Of a stretch of 64,000 nucleotides of DNA, positions 18,636 to 27,929 are shown in pieces. The DNA comes from Sinomicrobium oceani. GTDB taxonomy: Bacteria > Bacteroidota > Bacteroidia > Flavobacteriales > Flavobacteriaceae. Position numbers and translations under genes: made by a program. The notes beneath the pieces are model-generated. The model was not told where the DNA came from and did no database searches. It was given only the letters and a program-made list of their open reading frames with translations. The stretch spans positions 47,635-111,634 of the forward strand of contig NZ_FPJE01000016.1 in the NCBI RefSeq assembly GCF_900119185.1, read 5' to 3'. Position 1 is the first letter of the stretch, and every line of letters starts with the position of its first letter.

Positions 18636-20132
18636 CTATAGTTTGTATTTATACAATGCTTCTGCGAGTTTGCGATCGTTGGATAGTCGTTGCACCTTGT
18701 TCTGCCCCCCAAGCTTTCCCATATACTTCATGTAGCTGGCAAAACCGTCTTTCCTGATCCGGGTAATCTTCAGGGGTTGCAGTACGTTCCCCGAGATAAG
18801 ATCGTAATAATAACTGTTCTGCTTTTGCAGGGTTTTATCCAGGGTTTGCACAAAGCCAGGCATATCATCGGGCTCTTCTCCGAATTCTACCAGCCATTCG
18901 TGATAAGGAAGCTGTCCTTCTTCCGGATCGGTCTGGGGGGCTACGGTAAACTCATTGATACTTCCCCCGAAGTGCTCGATTCCCTGTTTCATCGCTTCTT
19001 CTACTTCTTTTGCTATAACATGCTCCCCGAAAGCTGAAGTAAAGTGTTTTATCCTTCCGGAAACCACTACCCTGTAGGGACTAAGTGTGGTAAATTGTAT
19101 GGTATCTCCCAAGTTATAGCTCCACAAACCGGCATTGGTAGATATGATCATTACATAATTCACCCCGGTTTCCACTTCTTTTATGGTGAGCCGTACCGGA
19201 TTTTCCTCAAAGAAATCGTCAGCACGTATAAACTCATAAAAAATTCCGGAATCCAGTTGGAGTAGCATCCCTTTTTCCCGTTGTGAATCCTGGTAGGCGA
19301 AGAACCCTTCGCTCGCGGGGAAAAGCTCAATGCTGTCCACCTTTCGGCCGATAAGTTTTTCGAACCTTGCCCGGTAGGGTTCGTAATTGACCCCTCCATA
19401 GATAAAAAGCCGGAAATTTTTGAACACATCTCCTACCTTTTTTCCGCTACGGGCCTGTAAGCGCTCGAAGTACATCTGTACCCAGGAAGGGATCCCGCTG
19501 ATGACCGTCATATCCTCCGGAAGGGTTTCTTCCACGATAGCATCGACCTTGGTTTCCCAATCGTCTATACAATTGGTCTCCCAGCTTGGCATTCGGTTTT
19601 TCTGCAGGTATCCGGGCACATAATGGGCTACTATACCGGATAACCTTCCGAGTTTAATCCCGTTTTTTTCCTGAAGCACGGGACTTCCCTGTAAAAATAT
19701 CATTTTGCCGTCTACAAAAGAAGCATTCCCGGTTTCGCGGATATAGCAGAGTATGGCATTCCTCGCCGCACGGATGTGATGCGGCATAGACTCGGAGGTA
19801 ATCGGAATATATTTGGCGCCGGAGGTTGTTCCGGAGGTCTTTGCAAAGTACACGGGTTTTCCGGGCCAGAGTACATTTTCTTCTCCTGCAACCACCCGCT
19901 CTACATAGGGTTTCAGGGCTTCGTAATCCCTGACGGGAACCCGCTCCGCAAAGTCGCGGGGAGTTCGTATTTCATCGAAGCCATGGTCTTTTCCGAACGT
20001 TGTACCGGAAGCAGAAGCGATGAGTTCGCGGAATACCTTGTCCTGGGCTTCTATCGGGTGATCGGCCCATTTCCGGATCTTTGCATAAGTGATCCGGGCA
20101 AATATTTTAGCGGCAAAAGCTTTTAAAGACAT
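18636..20132 (-). CDS. GH3-family acyl-adenylate synthetase (JAR1-like)
   Basis: A 498-residue enzyme of the GH3 family, named for plant auxin/jasmonate amido synthetases, which adenylate a carboxylate and conjugate it to an amine. The ATP-binding P-loop-like motif AKTSGTTSGAKYIP lies at about 96-109. The second nucleotide motif is FPASEGFFAYQ near 270, and the hinge/third motif is SYNLGDTIQFT near 340. Bacterial homologues are common in Bacteroidota with unknown substrates; a plant-hormone role is not implied. It sits between the M23 peptidase and a lipoprotein in a leftward run. Confidence 0.92.
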   Translation of the reverse strand: MSLKAFAAKIFARITYAKIRKWADHPIEAQDKVFRELIASASGTTFGKDHGFDEIRTPRDFAERVPVRDYEALKPYVERVVAGEENVLWPGKPVYFAKTSGTTSGAKYIPITSESMPHHIRAARNAILCYIRETGNASFVDGKMIFLQGSPVLQEKNGIKLGRLSGIVAHYVPGYLQKNRMPSWETNCIDDWETKVDAIVEETLPEDMTVISGIPSWVQMYFERLQARSGKKVGDVFKNFRLFIYGGVNYEPYRARFEKLIGRKVDSIELFPASEGFFAYQDSQREKGMLLQLDSGIFYEFIRADDFFEENPVRLTIKEVETGVNYVMIISTNAGLWSYNLGDTIQFTTLSPYRVVVSGRIKHFTSAFGEHVIAKEVEEAMKQGIEHFGGSINEFTVAPQTDPEEGQLPYHEWLVEFGEEPDDMPGFVQTLDKTLQKQNSYYYDLISGNVLQPLKITRIRKDGFASYMKYMGKLGGQNKVQRLSNDRKLAEALYKYKL

Positions 20133-20198
20133 ATTCTGAATTTAATAAATCCCGCATACTTTGCCTTCCGATAGCCGAAGCGGTTCGGGGTTTGTCCC

Positions 20199-21080
20199 TC
20201 AATCGAAATCTACGTAATCTTTCGGATTTACGGGGTAACCATTGCTCCACAATTCGAAATGAAGATGCGGCCCTGTGGAAAGTTCACCGGTATTGCCCAT
20301 GGTGGCTATAACTTCTCCGGCCTTTACGAGTTCGCCCTGCGATTTGGTCAGGGACCCATTGTGCTTATACACGGATATCAGACCAAAAGAATGTTCTATG
20401 ATACATACATAACCGGTTTCTACCGTCCACTCGGCAAATATAACAATACCATCGGCAACTGTCTTTACCGGAGTACCCGAAACTCCTGCAATATCTACGG
20501 CAAAATGCTTTTCCTCGAGATTATATCCGTTGGATATATTTCCGGAAACCGGCGGAAAAAGCACGAAGTTGGTTTTTGATATCGCACTGCCTACAAGATT
20601 GTATTTGTCTTCCATGGCAACTTCTTCGCGCAATGCCAGGTCTTCTTTGCCAGGAGAAAGATCTATCTCCGAAGGGTCCGGCCGTTCTTCTTTGTCCAGG
20701 GAATCGGCAGGGGCTTCGGCCTCCATGTCAGCCGGGCTCACTTCCCCGGTAAGGACTCTCTTGACATTATTCAGGTACCTGTCGTTATAATCCAGAACGG
20801 AAACCAGAGAATCCGTTTTGTACGTGAGATCTGCCACCTGCCTTTTCAGCGCCGTAGACGAGTATCCCGGAATGTATTCCCGCAACGGTGTAAACGCGAT
20901 AAGGATGGTTGTAATGGCGATAAGAAACACGGCAAATGACGTACCCACGACAAAAACATTCAGCCTGTTCAGCCGGAAGGACAACCGCTCTTCAAAAGTA
21001 TCTTCATTGAGGATAACCAACCGATACTTGTGTAAAAGCTTTTTTGCGAGTTTCTTTCTTTTCGGTTTATTATTTGCCAT
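20199..21080 (-). CDS. M23-family (LytM) metallopeptidase, membrane anchored
   Basis: A 293-residue peptidase with a basic cytoplasmic N-terminus, one transmembrane helix at about 41-63, a coiled linker with an acidic stretch (about 118-155), and a C-terminal LytM domain. The zinc motif HxxxD is at H192/D196 and HxH at H272/H274 (PHLHFE), so the catalytic set looks complete. Such enzymes cut peptidoglycan cross-bridges or act as scaffolds for amidases. It is divergent from tatA with its own TATATTTG promoter. GH3 follows after 66 bases. Confidence 0.94.
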   Translation of the reverse strand: MANNKPKRKKLAKKLLHKYRLVILNEDTFEERLSFRLNRLNVFVVGTSFAVFLIAITTILIAFTPLREYIPGYSSTALKRQVADLTYKTDSLVSVLDYNDRYLNNVKRVLTGEVSPADMEAEAPADSLDKEERPDPSEIDLSPGKEDLALREEVAMEDKYNLVGSAISKTNFVLFPPVSGNISNGYNLEEKHFAVDIAGVSGTPVKTVADGIVIFAEWTVETGYVCIIEHSFGLISVYKHNGSLTKSQGELVKAGEVIATMGNTGELSTGPHLHFELWSNGYPVNPKDYVDFD

Positions 21081-21088
21081 AATTCCTG

Positions 21089-21096
21089 CAAATATA
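21089..21096 (-). promoter_or_regulatory. Bacteroidota -7 promoter element for the M23 peptidase
   Basis: The minus strand reads TATATTTG, eight bases before the ATG at 21080. The spacing implies a very short 5' leader. Confidence 0.55.
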
Positions 21097-21161
21097 ACGT
21101 TCTAAATACAGTGCTATTCTTAAAAATATAATAATTAACGCCTCGATTAAACTTTTCTTAT

Positions 21162-21169
21162 TACCTTTG
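21162..21169 (+). promoter_or_regulatory. Bacteroidota -7 promoter element for tatA
   Basis: TACCTTTG matches TAnnTTTG and lies 21 bases before the tatA start. It faces away from the M23 promoter across about 65 bases of AT-rich sequence. Confidence 0.6.
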
Positions 21170-21190
21170 TTAGAGTAAAATTAATTAAAA

Positions 21191-21388
21191 ATGATGTCAT
21201 TGAATATTTTTTTAGGAATGATCGGCCCATGGCAGATAGTATTAGTAGTTGTAGTACTTCTGTTGCTTTTCGGAGGTAAAAAAATACCTGAACTGATGCG
21301 AGGCCTTGGGAGTGGGATAAAAGAATTTAAGGACGCGTCTAAAGAAGACGAGCATTCTGCAGAAAGCAGCAGCAATACCAAAGAATAG
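21191..21388 (+). CDS. tatA: TatA/E twin-arginine translocase subunit
   Basis: A 65-residue pore-forming subunit of the Tat system, which exports folded proteins. It has a short N-terminal hydrophobic helix (about 5-27), the hinge [21 protein letters not shown] with the invariant F-G pair, an amphipathic helix, and an acidic/serine-rich tail. The frame starts with two consecutive ATGs (21191 and 21194). tatC is not in the window. A strong terminator follows, so the gene is monocistronic. Confidence 0.95.
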   Translation: MMSLNIFLGMIGPWQIVLVVVVLLLLFGGKKIPELMRGLGSGIKEFKDASKEDEHSAESSSNTKE

Positions 21389-21411
21389 TTTTATTCTGCC
21401 AAAGATAACAA

Positions 21412-21445
21412 AACCTTTATCCCTTGCGGGATAAGGGTTTTTTTT
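21412..21445 (+). terminator. Rho-independent terminator of tatA
   Basis: The 10-bp stem CCTTTATCCC / GGGATAAGGG (one G-T pair) with loop TTGC is followed by eight T residues, 25 bases after the tatA stop. Confidence 0.9.
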
Positions 21446-21482
21446 GCTCTATACCAGCCGGTAACTGTGATGAATTTCTTTG

Positions 21483-23612
21483 TTAATCCGTCATGGAAAG
21501 TTGTATTCGCTTTCTCTCCAGATCTACGTCGATCACTTTAACGGTGACATGCTGATGTAGTTTTACCACGGCGTTTACATCGCTTACAAATTCATTGCTG
21601 AGATTGGATATATGCACCAATCCGCTCTGTTTTATTCCGATATCCACAAAACATCCGAAGTTGGTAATGTTATTGATTATTCCCGGTACAGTCATTCCCG
21701 GTTTAACATCTTCTATGGTTTTCAGCGCTTTACTGAATTCGAATACGGCTGCTTTTTTTCTCGGATCAAGCCCGGGTTTTTCAAGCTCTTTCAGAATATC
21801 GGTCAACGTGGGCAATCCTATAGTTCCCGTACAGTATTTCTCGGGACGGATCTTTGCTATATTGTCTTTATGGCCTATGAGATCGGAAACACGGAGATTG
21901 AGATCGGCTGCCATTTTTTCTACAACGGCATAACTTTCGGGATGGATTGCCGAGTTGTCGAGCGGGTCGTCGCTTTGCAATACCCGGAGGAATGCCGCAC
22001 TTTGTTCAAAGGCTTTGTTGCCGAGTCTGGGCACGTCGAGCAGCTCTTTACGGGAACGGATCTCCCCCTTTTTACTGCGATATTCCACGATTTTTCCGGC
22101 CAGTGCAGGCCCTATTCCGGAAACATAGCTCAACAGGCTGGGACTTGCCGTGTTGACATTGACTCCTACGCTGTTCACACAGCTCATCACTACGGCATCG
22201 AGTTCGGTTTTGAGCAGGCCCCGATCCACATCGTGCTGATATTGCCCTACCCCTATCGATTTCGGGTCGATCTTTACCAGTTCTGCCAGGGGATCGGCAA
22301 GTCGTCTTCCTATAGAAACAGCTCCCCTTACCGTAACATCATAGTTCGGAAACTCCTGTCTTGCAATCGTGGAGGCGGAATACACCGAAGCTCCGCTTTC
22401 GTTAACTACAAAAACCTGCAGATCCCTGTCGAACGCGATGCGTTTCACCAGGGTCTCGGTTTCACGGGAAGCCGTACCATTGCCAATGGCAATAGCATCA
22501 ATACGGTACGCATTGACCAGGGAACGGATCTTTTTGATGCCTTGTGCGCTCTCGCGCTGTGGCGGATGGGGATAGATATTTTCGTTGTGTAGCAGATCTC
22601 CGCGCTCATCGAGGCAAACAATTTTACAACCGCTTTTATACCCGGGATCTATAGCGAGAATCCGCTTTGCTCCCAGTGGAGGGGCGAGCAAAAGCTGACG
22701 TAGATTTTCGGAAAATACCCGAATGGAATTCTTATCTGCTTTTTCCCGGGCTTCTTTCAGGCTTTCATTGGCCACTGCGGGGTACAAAAGCCGCTCGTAA
22801 GACTCTTTTACCGCTTTTCTGATATAGACTGCCGAAGCGCCATGCCCGTTTCTCAAAACGGCTCTTTCCACACTATCCAGCGCGGTGTCTTTATCGATAC
22901 TTATCTTTACCCGGATCACTTCCTCTTTCTCGGCCCTGAGCATGGCCAGCAGCCGGTGCGACGGACAACGGTACAAAGGTTCGTTCCAGTCGAAATACTG
23001 CCGGTATTTCTGAGCCTGTTCTTCTTTTTCTTTTCCTTTGATCACGGCTGCGGAAATTTCGGCATTCCGCTGAAACATCTTTCGCAGTATATGCCTGACC
23101 TTACTGTTTTCGCTGATCCATTCGGCTATAATATCTACAGCGCCCTGTAAGGCGTCCTCCACGGTTTCCGTCTTATCGCTCAGAAAACGCTTTGCAATCG
23201 TTTCGGGATCGGTGTTCACGGATGGTGCCATCAGTATTTTAGCCAGGGGTTCCAGTCCTTTTTCCCGGGCAACTCCGGCCCTGGTATTACGCTTGCGTTT
23301 AAAGGGCAGATAAAGGTCTTCGAGTTCGGTCAGGGTTGTTGCCCTTTCTATGTTCTGCTTCAGTTCGGGGGTAAGGGCCTCCTGCTCTTCTATGGATTTT
23401 AATACCGATTCCTTGCGTTTACGGAGTTCTTCAAAAGCCGTTTTAAGTTTTTGGATATCGGAAATCTGTACCTCATCGAGATTTCCCGTCATTTCCTTAC
23501 GATAGCGAGCTATAAAAGGAACGGTACTGTCTTCATCGAGCAGCTTCAGTGTGTTTGTAATACTCTTTTCGGGGAGGTTGGTAAGGCCGGAAACATAGCT
23601 TAAAATATTCAC
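21483..23612 (-). CDS. tex: Tex family transcription accessory / RNA-binding protein
   Basis: A 709-residue protein with the full Tex layout: an N-terminal helical Tex domain, a YqgF-like RNase H fold (AIDPGYKSGCKIV near 325), tandem helix-hairpin-helix motifs (SPSLLSYVSGIGPALAGKI near 495), and a C-terminal S1 domain (GCFVDIGIKQSGLVHIS). Tex proteins bind nucleic acid and influence transcription and RNA turnover. The start is GTG, because an in-frame stop lies just upstream and no ATG gives a better N-terminus. It converges with tatA. Confidence 0.95.
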   Translation of the reverse strand: MNILSYVSGLTNLPEKSITNTLKLLDEDSTVPFIARYRKEMTGNLDEVQISDIQKLKTAFEELRKRKESVLKSIEEQEALTPELKQNIERATTLTELEDLYLPFKRKRNTRAGVAREKGLEPLAKILMAPSVNTDPETIAKRFLSDKTETVEDALQGAVDIIAEWISENSKVRHILRKMFQRNAEISAAVIKGKEKEEQAQKYRQYFDWNEPLYRCPSHRLLAMLRAEKEEVIRVKISIDKDTALDSVERAVLRNGHGASAVYIRKAVKESYERLLYPAVANESLKEAREKADKNSIRVFSENLRQLLLAPPLGAKRILAIDPGYKSGCKIVCLDERGDLLHNENIYPHPPQRESAQGIKKIRSLVNAYRIDAIAIGNGTASRETETLVKRIAFDRDLQVFVVNESGASVYSASTIARQEFPNYDVTVRGAVSIGRRLADPLAELVKIDPKSIGVGQYQHDVDRGLLKTELDAVVMSCVNSVGVNVNTASPSLLSYVSGIGPALAGKIVEYRSKKGEIRSRKELLDVPRLGNKAFEQSAAFLRVLQSDDPLDNSAIHPESYAVVEKMAADLNLRVSDLIGHKDNIAKIRPEKYCTGTIGLPTLTDILKELEKPGLDPRKKAAVFEFSKALKTIEDVKPGMTVPGIINNITNFGCFVDIGIKQSGLVHISNLSNEFVSDVNAVVKLHQHVTVKVIDVDLERKRIQLSMTD

Positions 23613-23631
23613 TCTCAGATGTGGGTTTTAT

Positions 23632-23662
23632 GTAAAAAGCTCATGGCGGCATACGCCGCCAT
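23632..23662 (-). terminator. Likely terminator of the DUF4837 gene
   Basis: A perfect 8-bp stem ATGGCGGC / GCCGCCAT with a four-base loop is followed on the minus strand by GAGCTTTTT. It lies about 35 bases beyond the stop of the DUF4837 gene and ahead of tex. Confidence 0.65.
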
Positions 23663-23696
23663 AATTATGATTTATACTGTGATTTTACCGTTGGGT

Positions 23697-24761
23697 TCAG
23701 GGTTTTTGGTCCGGGGTTTTCTCGGAAATAAATTTTACACTCTTTAAGATGGCCTCGAGTTCGAACATATAATCGCGCTTATCTTCCGAAGGCGCGAAAG
23801 TCAATCCCTCCAGCACCAGCAGCCGGTCATTTTCTTCATCGCGTATGAGATAGCATACAAACGGTCCGGCCATGGCAAAATTTTTCATCTCCCACATCCC
23901 TTTCACTTCTATGGTAGGTTTTCCGGCAAGGGTAATGTCAAAAATATAGGGGGCATAAGCTTGCTGGGTAACCATATACATCCCTTCCTCTCTTCCGGGG
24001 ACGTATTTTTGACCTATAGAATCGTTCATTTTTATAAAAGCATCAACCCGGGTAGAATCGTCCGGAATACTGTTGATGGGGAGTTCATAAACAAAAATAT
24101 GCATAGAGCCTTTCGGGATAACCCGCTCTATCCAGATAAAGTTGTCTTCCTGCTTTGATGTCTTGTACACATAAGGCATCGTGAGCGAAATACCGAATTT
24201 TTTCTGCAGGTATGTTTCTTTGTTCAGGGAACTGCGGAACCGTTTCTGGTTTTCGACAATGTCGTTGTCTTTGAATTCCTTGATATACTGTGCTGAGGTT
24301 TTACCGATCATATCGATAAGCGTCCCGTTGTCTGGAGCTTCGATAACCCCTACTTTCTGAGGGTGGGCATAAGCATCGGTTTTTATCCCGGAATTGGTCG
24401 TACTGTCCTTCCGGACAAAAAGAATATTTCTGCTTTTTGTTGTAGATCCTTTAAACACCTGTAGCGGTATCTGGTGCAGGGTAAAAACGGGTTCGTCCCA
24501 TGGAAGACCGTCTACGGGGGCCGCGTAATACTCCCGGATCTCATCACCTACTTCTCCGTTCCACATGTCATTATCGATAACGACAGCGAGCGAATTTATC
24601 GCTCCGACGGAATCGGGGAGATAGCGTTTCTGATCTTTCTTCTCTTCTTTACAGGAGGTAAAAGCCAAAAGGACACCGGCTATCAGGGTTAATAGCGCCC
24701 TATTGCGCTGTTTTGCTGAACTTTGTCTTCTTTCCCGGCTTTGCCGGTTCTTTTTAAACAT
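23697..24761 (-). CDS. DUF4837 family lipoprotein
   Basis: A protein of about 354 residues, with a long basic N-terminus, a hydrophobic stretch (LLTLIAGVLLAF) and lipobox FTSC, so it is probably a lipoprotein. The body matches the Bacteroidota DUF4837 family (for example SLAVVIDNDMWNGEVGD near the N-terminus and FIWIERVIPKGSM in the middle). Function is unknown. The frame allows an earlier ATG at 24800; I prefer 24761 because it shortens an already long n-region. It lies downstream of the lytic transglycosylase in the same direction, which suggests a cell-wall link, but that is inference. Confidence 0.82.
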   Translation of the reverse strand: MFKKNRQSRERRQSSAKQRNRALLTLIAGVLLAFTSCKEEKKDQKRYLPDSVGAINSLAVVIDNDMWNGEVGDEIREYYAAPVDGLPWDEPVFTLHQIPLQVFKGSTTKSRNILFVRKDSTTNSGIKTDAYAHPQKVGVIEAPDNGTLIDMIGKTSAQYIKEFKDNDIVENQKRFRSSLNKETYLQKKFGISLTMPYVYKTSKQEDNFIWIERVIPKGSMHIFVYELPINSIPDDSTRVDAFIKMNDSIGQKYVPGREEGMYMVTQQAYAPYIFDITLAGKPTIEVKGMWEMKNFAMAGPFVCYLIRDEENDRLLVLEGLTFAPSEDKRDYMFELEAILKSVKFISEKTPDQKP

Positions 24762-24826
24762 CCTGTCTGCCCGGTGAAAAGCAGGTACATCTTGTGTCAT
24801 TTTGCTTTAGATTTTAGTGGTTCTTG

Positions 24827-26380
24827 CTAACAGTTACAAAGCTTCAGCTTCATTCCCGGTTTTAAATCATTCCCACTAATATCGTTCCAATCTCGAATAT
24901 TCTTAACAGAAATTCCATGAAATTTTTTAGAGATCGTCCAGAGCGAGTCTCCTTTTTTCACGGTATACACATTATTTTTGGTAGAGGCAGGCGTTTTGGA
25001 TGAAGCTTTGGCCACGGCTGTCAGCCCGGATTTCTTCGGGTAAATAGTCAGGCGTTGACCTATTCTCAGGTTATTGTTTCTCAATCCGTTCCACTTTTTC
25101 ACATCACTCACCCGTACCCCGTAACGGTTTGCTATTCTACCGAGATAATCCCCGCTTTTTACACGATAGGTAATCCTGCTGTTTTTCTCGAAAAGCTGTG
25201 GCAGTGGTTTTTCTTTTTTAGCTTCTTCCGATTCGATATGGGCGTAAATAGCTCCTTCATTGGCAACGAATTTACCGAGGGCACTGCTCGGCAACCGGAG
25301 CGGATGAACTTCTTCCTGGATAAAGGGGATGATATCCAGCTTGTAAGCCGGGTTGAGAAACTGCAGCTGATCGACATCTACGTTGACAAGTTCGGAGATC
25401 TGATCGAAGCTTACCGATCGCTTCAGGTGTACCGTATCGGTTTCGAAATAAGCGACTTCGGGTCTTTGTACATGGAGTCCGTGTTCTGAGGCGTACTCGA
25501 AAATATACATCATAGCCAGAAAAGAAGGTACATATCCTGCGGTTTCTCTCGGCAGGAAAGGTCTGAGGTTCCAGTAGTTCTGATAACCCCCGGAGCGGCG
25601 TATCGCCTTGGAAACATTTCCGGGCCCCGAATTATACGCTGCGAGTGCCAGGTCCCAGTCGCCGAATATCTGGTAGAGTTTGGCAAGGTATTTACAGGCC
25701 GCCTTTGTAGATTTTACAGGGTCACTTCTTTCATCGACATAAGAATTTACCTCCAGACCGTACAGTTTTCCGGTCGCATACATAAACTGCCAGATCCCGG
25801 TAGCTCCTACCCAGGATTTTGCTCTCGGGTTCAGGGCAGACTCGATAACAGCAAGGTATTTCATTTCGAGCGGAATATCACTGTTATCCAGTTCCTGTTC
25901 GAACATCGGGAAGTAATACTGGCTTTTCAGCATGGTCCTTTCCAGGAAACCTCTCTTGTTTTTGAGGAAATTCTTGATTACACTTTCCAGCTCCGGATTG
26001 TATTCTACGTTAAAAGGTGTCTTCTGATTTAGTGCGGCCAAACGCGATTTTAACACATCGGTGGGCAGTTCTTTGTATTCGACATTCTGATAATCCAGTT
26101 CGGTAACGGTTTCGACAATGGTGTCGAACAAGCTGTTATCGTAGAGTTCTTTAAGCCATAGACTATCTATTTTTGCAGCGAGTGAATGGTCGAGAAGACG
26201 AAACTTCCCATCTACTTTCTCGATAGTGATTTTAGATTCCAGCGAATCTGCTTTTTCAATGGACAATTCTGTACTTTCCGAAGATGTTTCTTGCTGATTT
26301 TCATCAATTTCTGCAACTTCCTGTGCATAACTCCACGTTGCAATCGTGGCGAAAAATAGGGTAGCGAAATAACGTTTCAT
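24827..26380 (-). CDS. LysM-containing lytic transglycosylase (MltD-like)
   Basis: A periplasmic enzyme of about 517 residues that cleaves peptidoglycan glycan strands with 1,6-anhydro ring formation. A signal peptide (MKRYFATLFFATIATWSYAQ) is followed by an SLT domain with catalytic Glu in LAVIESALNPRA, then GATGIWQFM and AAYNSGPGNV. Two C-terminal LysM domains (ITYRVKSGDYLGRIA and NVYTVKKGDSLWTIS) bind peptidoglycan. An ATG nine codons upstream (26407) is possible, but the later Met gives the cleaner signal peptide. The DUF4837 gene follows. Confidence 0.95.
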   Translation of the reverse strand: MKRYFATLFFATIATWSYAQEVAEIDENQQETSSESTELSIEKADSLESKITIEKVDGKFRLLDHSLAAKIDSLWLKELYDNSLFDTIVETVTELDYQNVEYKELPTDVLKSRLAALNQKTPFNVEYNPELESVIKNFLKNKRGFLERTMLKSQYYFPMFEQELDNSDIPLEMKYLAVIESALNPRAKSWVGATGIWQFMYATGKLYGLEVNSYVDERSDPVKSTKAACKYLAKLYQIFGDWDLALAAYNSGPGNVSKAIRRSGGYQNYWNLRPFLPRETAGYVPSFLAMMYIFEYASEHGLHVQRPEVAYFETDTVHLKRSVSFDQISELVNVDVDQLQFLNPAYKLDIIPFIQEEVHPLRLPSSALGKFVANEGAIYAHIESEEAKKEKPLPQLFEKNSRITYRVKSGDYLGRIANRYGVRVSDVKKWNGLRNNNLRIGQRLTIYPKKSGLTAVAKASSKTPASTKNNVYTVKKGDSLWTISKKFHGISVKNIRDWNDISGNDLKPGMKLKLCNC

Positions 26381-26461
26381 TTGGTCTGGACTCTTTTTTG
26401 TATTCATGGAAATCCCGTAAAAATCGTATTTTTTATTTACATAGGACTTTTAAAAGGTGTT

Positions 26462-26503
26462 AAAATAAAAAATCCCCGTTCGCGGATATCCGGAACAGGG
26501 ATC
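26462..26503 (-). terminator. Rho-independent terminator of pgk
   Basis: A near-perfect inverted repeat centred on CGGATATCCG, with CCC-GTTC / GAAC-GGG outer arms, is followed on the minus strand by ATTTTTTATTTT. It starts 34 bases after the pgk stop. Confidence 0.85.
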
Positions 26504-26536
26504 TATTCTGTATAAAAAACAGAGTAATTACCTACA

Positions 26537-27727
26537 TTATTCCAGTATAGCGGCTATACCCGGTAATGTTTTTCCTTCGAGGCTTTCGAGCATGGCTCCT
26601 CCTCCGGTAGAAACATAACTCACCTTGTCTTCGAAGCCGAACTGTTTTACTGCCGCTACCGAGTCTCCTCCCCCTACGAGAGAGAATGCTCCTCTTTTGG
26701 TCGCTTCCTCAATAGCATATCCTATGGATTTGGTACCGTTCTGGAAGCTCTCCATTTCAAAAACGCCTACGGGTCCGTTCCAGAGGATGGTTTTGGACTT
26801 CAGGATAACTTCCCTGAAATTTTCCAGCGTAGCCGGACCTGCGTCCAGCCCCTGCCATCCGTCGGGGATATGGTCTACGGCGACTTCCTTTGTATTGGCA
26901 TCATTGCTGAAATCATCGGCAGCAATAACATCGACCGGCAAGTGGACCTCCACCCCTTTCTCCCTGGCTTTTTTGAGGATCTCCATGGCGAGCTCCTGCT
27001 TGTCGTCCTCGCAGATAGAATCTCCGATCTTTCCTCCCTGTGCCTTGACAAAGGTATAGGTCATTCCTCCACCGATGATCAGGTGATCGATCTTATCGAG
27101 TATATTTTCGATAATGGTAATTTTTGAGGACACCTTAGACCCTCCGAGAATAGCGGTTACCGGCTTTTCTCCTGTTTTCATCACCTTGTCTATACTCTCT
27201 ATTTCCTTGGCCAGCAGATACCCGAAGCACTTGCGGTCTTCGAAAAACTTTGCTACGATGGTCGTAGAGGCATGTGCCCTGTGCGCGGTACCAAAAGCAT
27301 CGTTTACATAGATATCGCCCAATCTGGACAGTTGTTCGGCAAAAGCCTCGTCTCCTTTTTCTTCCTCGGCATGAAACCTCAGGTTTTCCAGCAACAGTAT
27401 CTCCCCGCTTTTGAGGTTAGCTACGGCTTCTTCGGCCTTTTTGCCTACACAGTCTTCTACAAAATTTACTTTGACACTGAGTATATCGGATATTGCATTT
27501 ACGATATGCTTTAAAGACATGGACTCCTGAGGCTGACCTTTCGGACGGCCGAGGTGGCTCATGAGCACCGCACTTCCCCCGTCTTCCAGGATTTTTATCA
27601 CCGTAGGCTTCGCAGCCTCTATACGGGTCGTATCGGTGACGTTAAATTCCGCATCCAGAGGTACGTTAAAATCCACACGGATCAATGCTTTTTTTCCTTT
27701 AAAGTCAAAATCATCTATTGTCTTCAT
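26537..27727 (-). CDS. pgk: Phosphoglycerate kinase
   Basis: A 396-residue glycolytic enzyme that transfers phosphate from 1,3-bisphosphoglycerate to ADP. Recognisable motifs are the N-terminal RVDFNVPLD substrate loop, HLGRPKG, the [12 protein letters not shown] nucleotide region, and the C-terminal [12 protein letters not shown] and [13 protein letters not shown] motif. Length matches bacterial Pgk. It is monocistronic, with a TACATTTG promoter upstream and a strong terminator downstream. Confidence 0.98.
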   Translation of the reverse strand: MKTIDDFDFKGKKALIRVDFNVPLDAEFNVTDTTRIEAAKPTVIKILEDGGSAVLMSHLGRPKGQPQESMSLKHIVNAISDILSVKVNFVEDCVGKKAEEAVANLKSGEILLLENLRFHAEEEKGDEAFAEQLSRLGDIYVNDAFGTAHRAHASTTIVAKFFEDRKCFGYLLAKEIESIDKVMKTGEKPVTAILGGSKVSSKITIIENILDKIDHLIIGGGMTYTFVKAQGGKIGDSICEDDKQELAMEILKKAREKGVEVHLPVDVIAADDFSNDANTKEVAVDHIPDGWQGLDAGPATLENFREVILKSKTILWNGPVGVFEMESFQNGTKSIGYAIEEATKRGAFSLVGGGDSVAAVKQFGFEDKVSYVSTGGGAMLESLEGKTLPGIAAILE

Positions 27728-27799
27728 AACAGTATGTGTTTACGTATTTTGTAAAGATTCTCCGCAGGCCGGAACTCTAAAAAACCCGGTGCGAAAGCA

Positions 27800-27807
27800 C
27801 AAATGTA
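27800..27807 (-). promoter_or_regulatory. Bacteroidota -7 promoter element for pgk
   Basis: The minus strand reads TACATTTG. A TTTG that could serve as the -33 element lies 16 bases upstream (27824-27827, minus). The leader to the ATG at 27727 would be about 65 bases. Confidence 0.5.
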
Positions 27808-27917
27808 AATAAATATTGGCTTGCAAAAATAGCGGTTTTATTAGAATAATGTTAAATCGGGACACACCGATCGAAGACCGGGGACGAAGCCGGGTATTTT
27901 TATTTCCCCAAACCCTT

Positions 27918-27925
27918 TATATTTG
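27918..27925 (+). promoter_or_regulatory. Bacteroidota -7 promoter element for holB
   Basis: TATATTTG matches TAnnTTTG and ends four bases before the chosen holB ATG. Transcription would start about at the start codon, so a leaderless transcript is likely. The element lies inside the longer open frame that begins at 27816. Confidence 0.5.
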
Positions 27926-27929
27926 CCAT

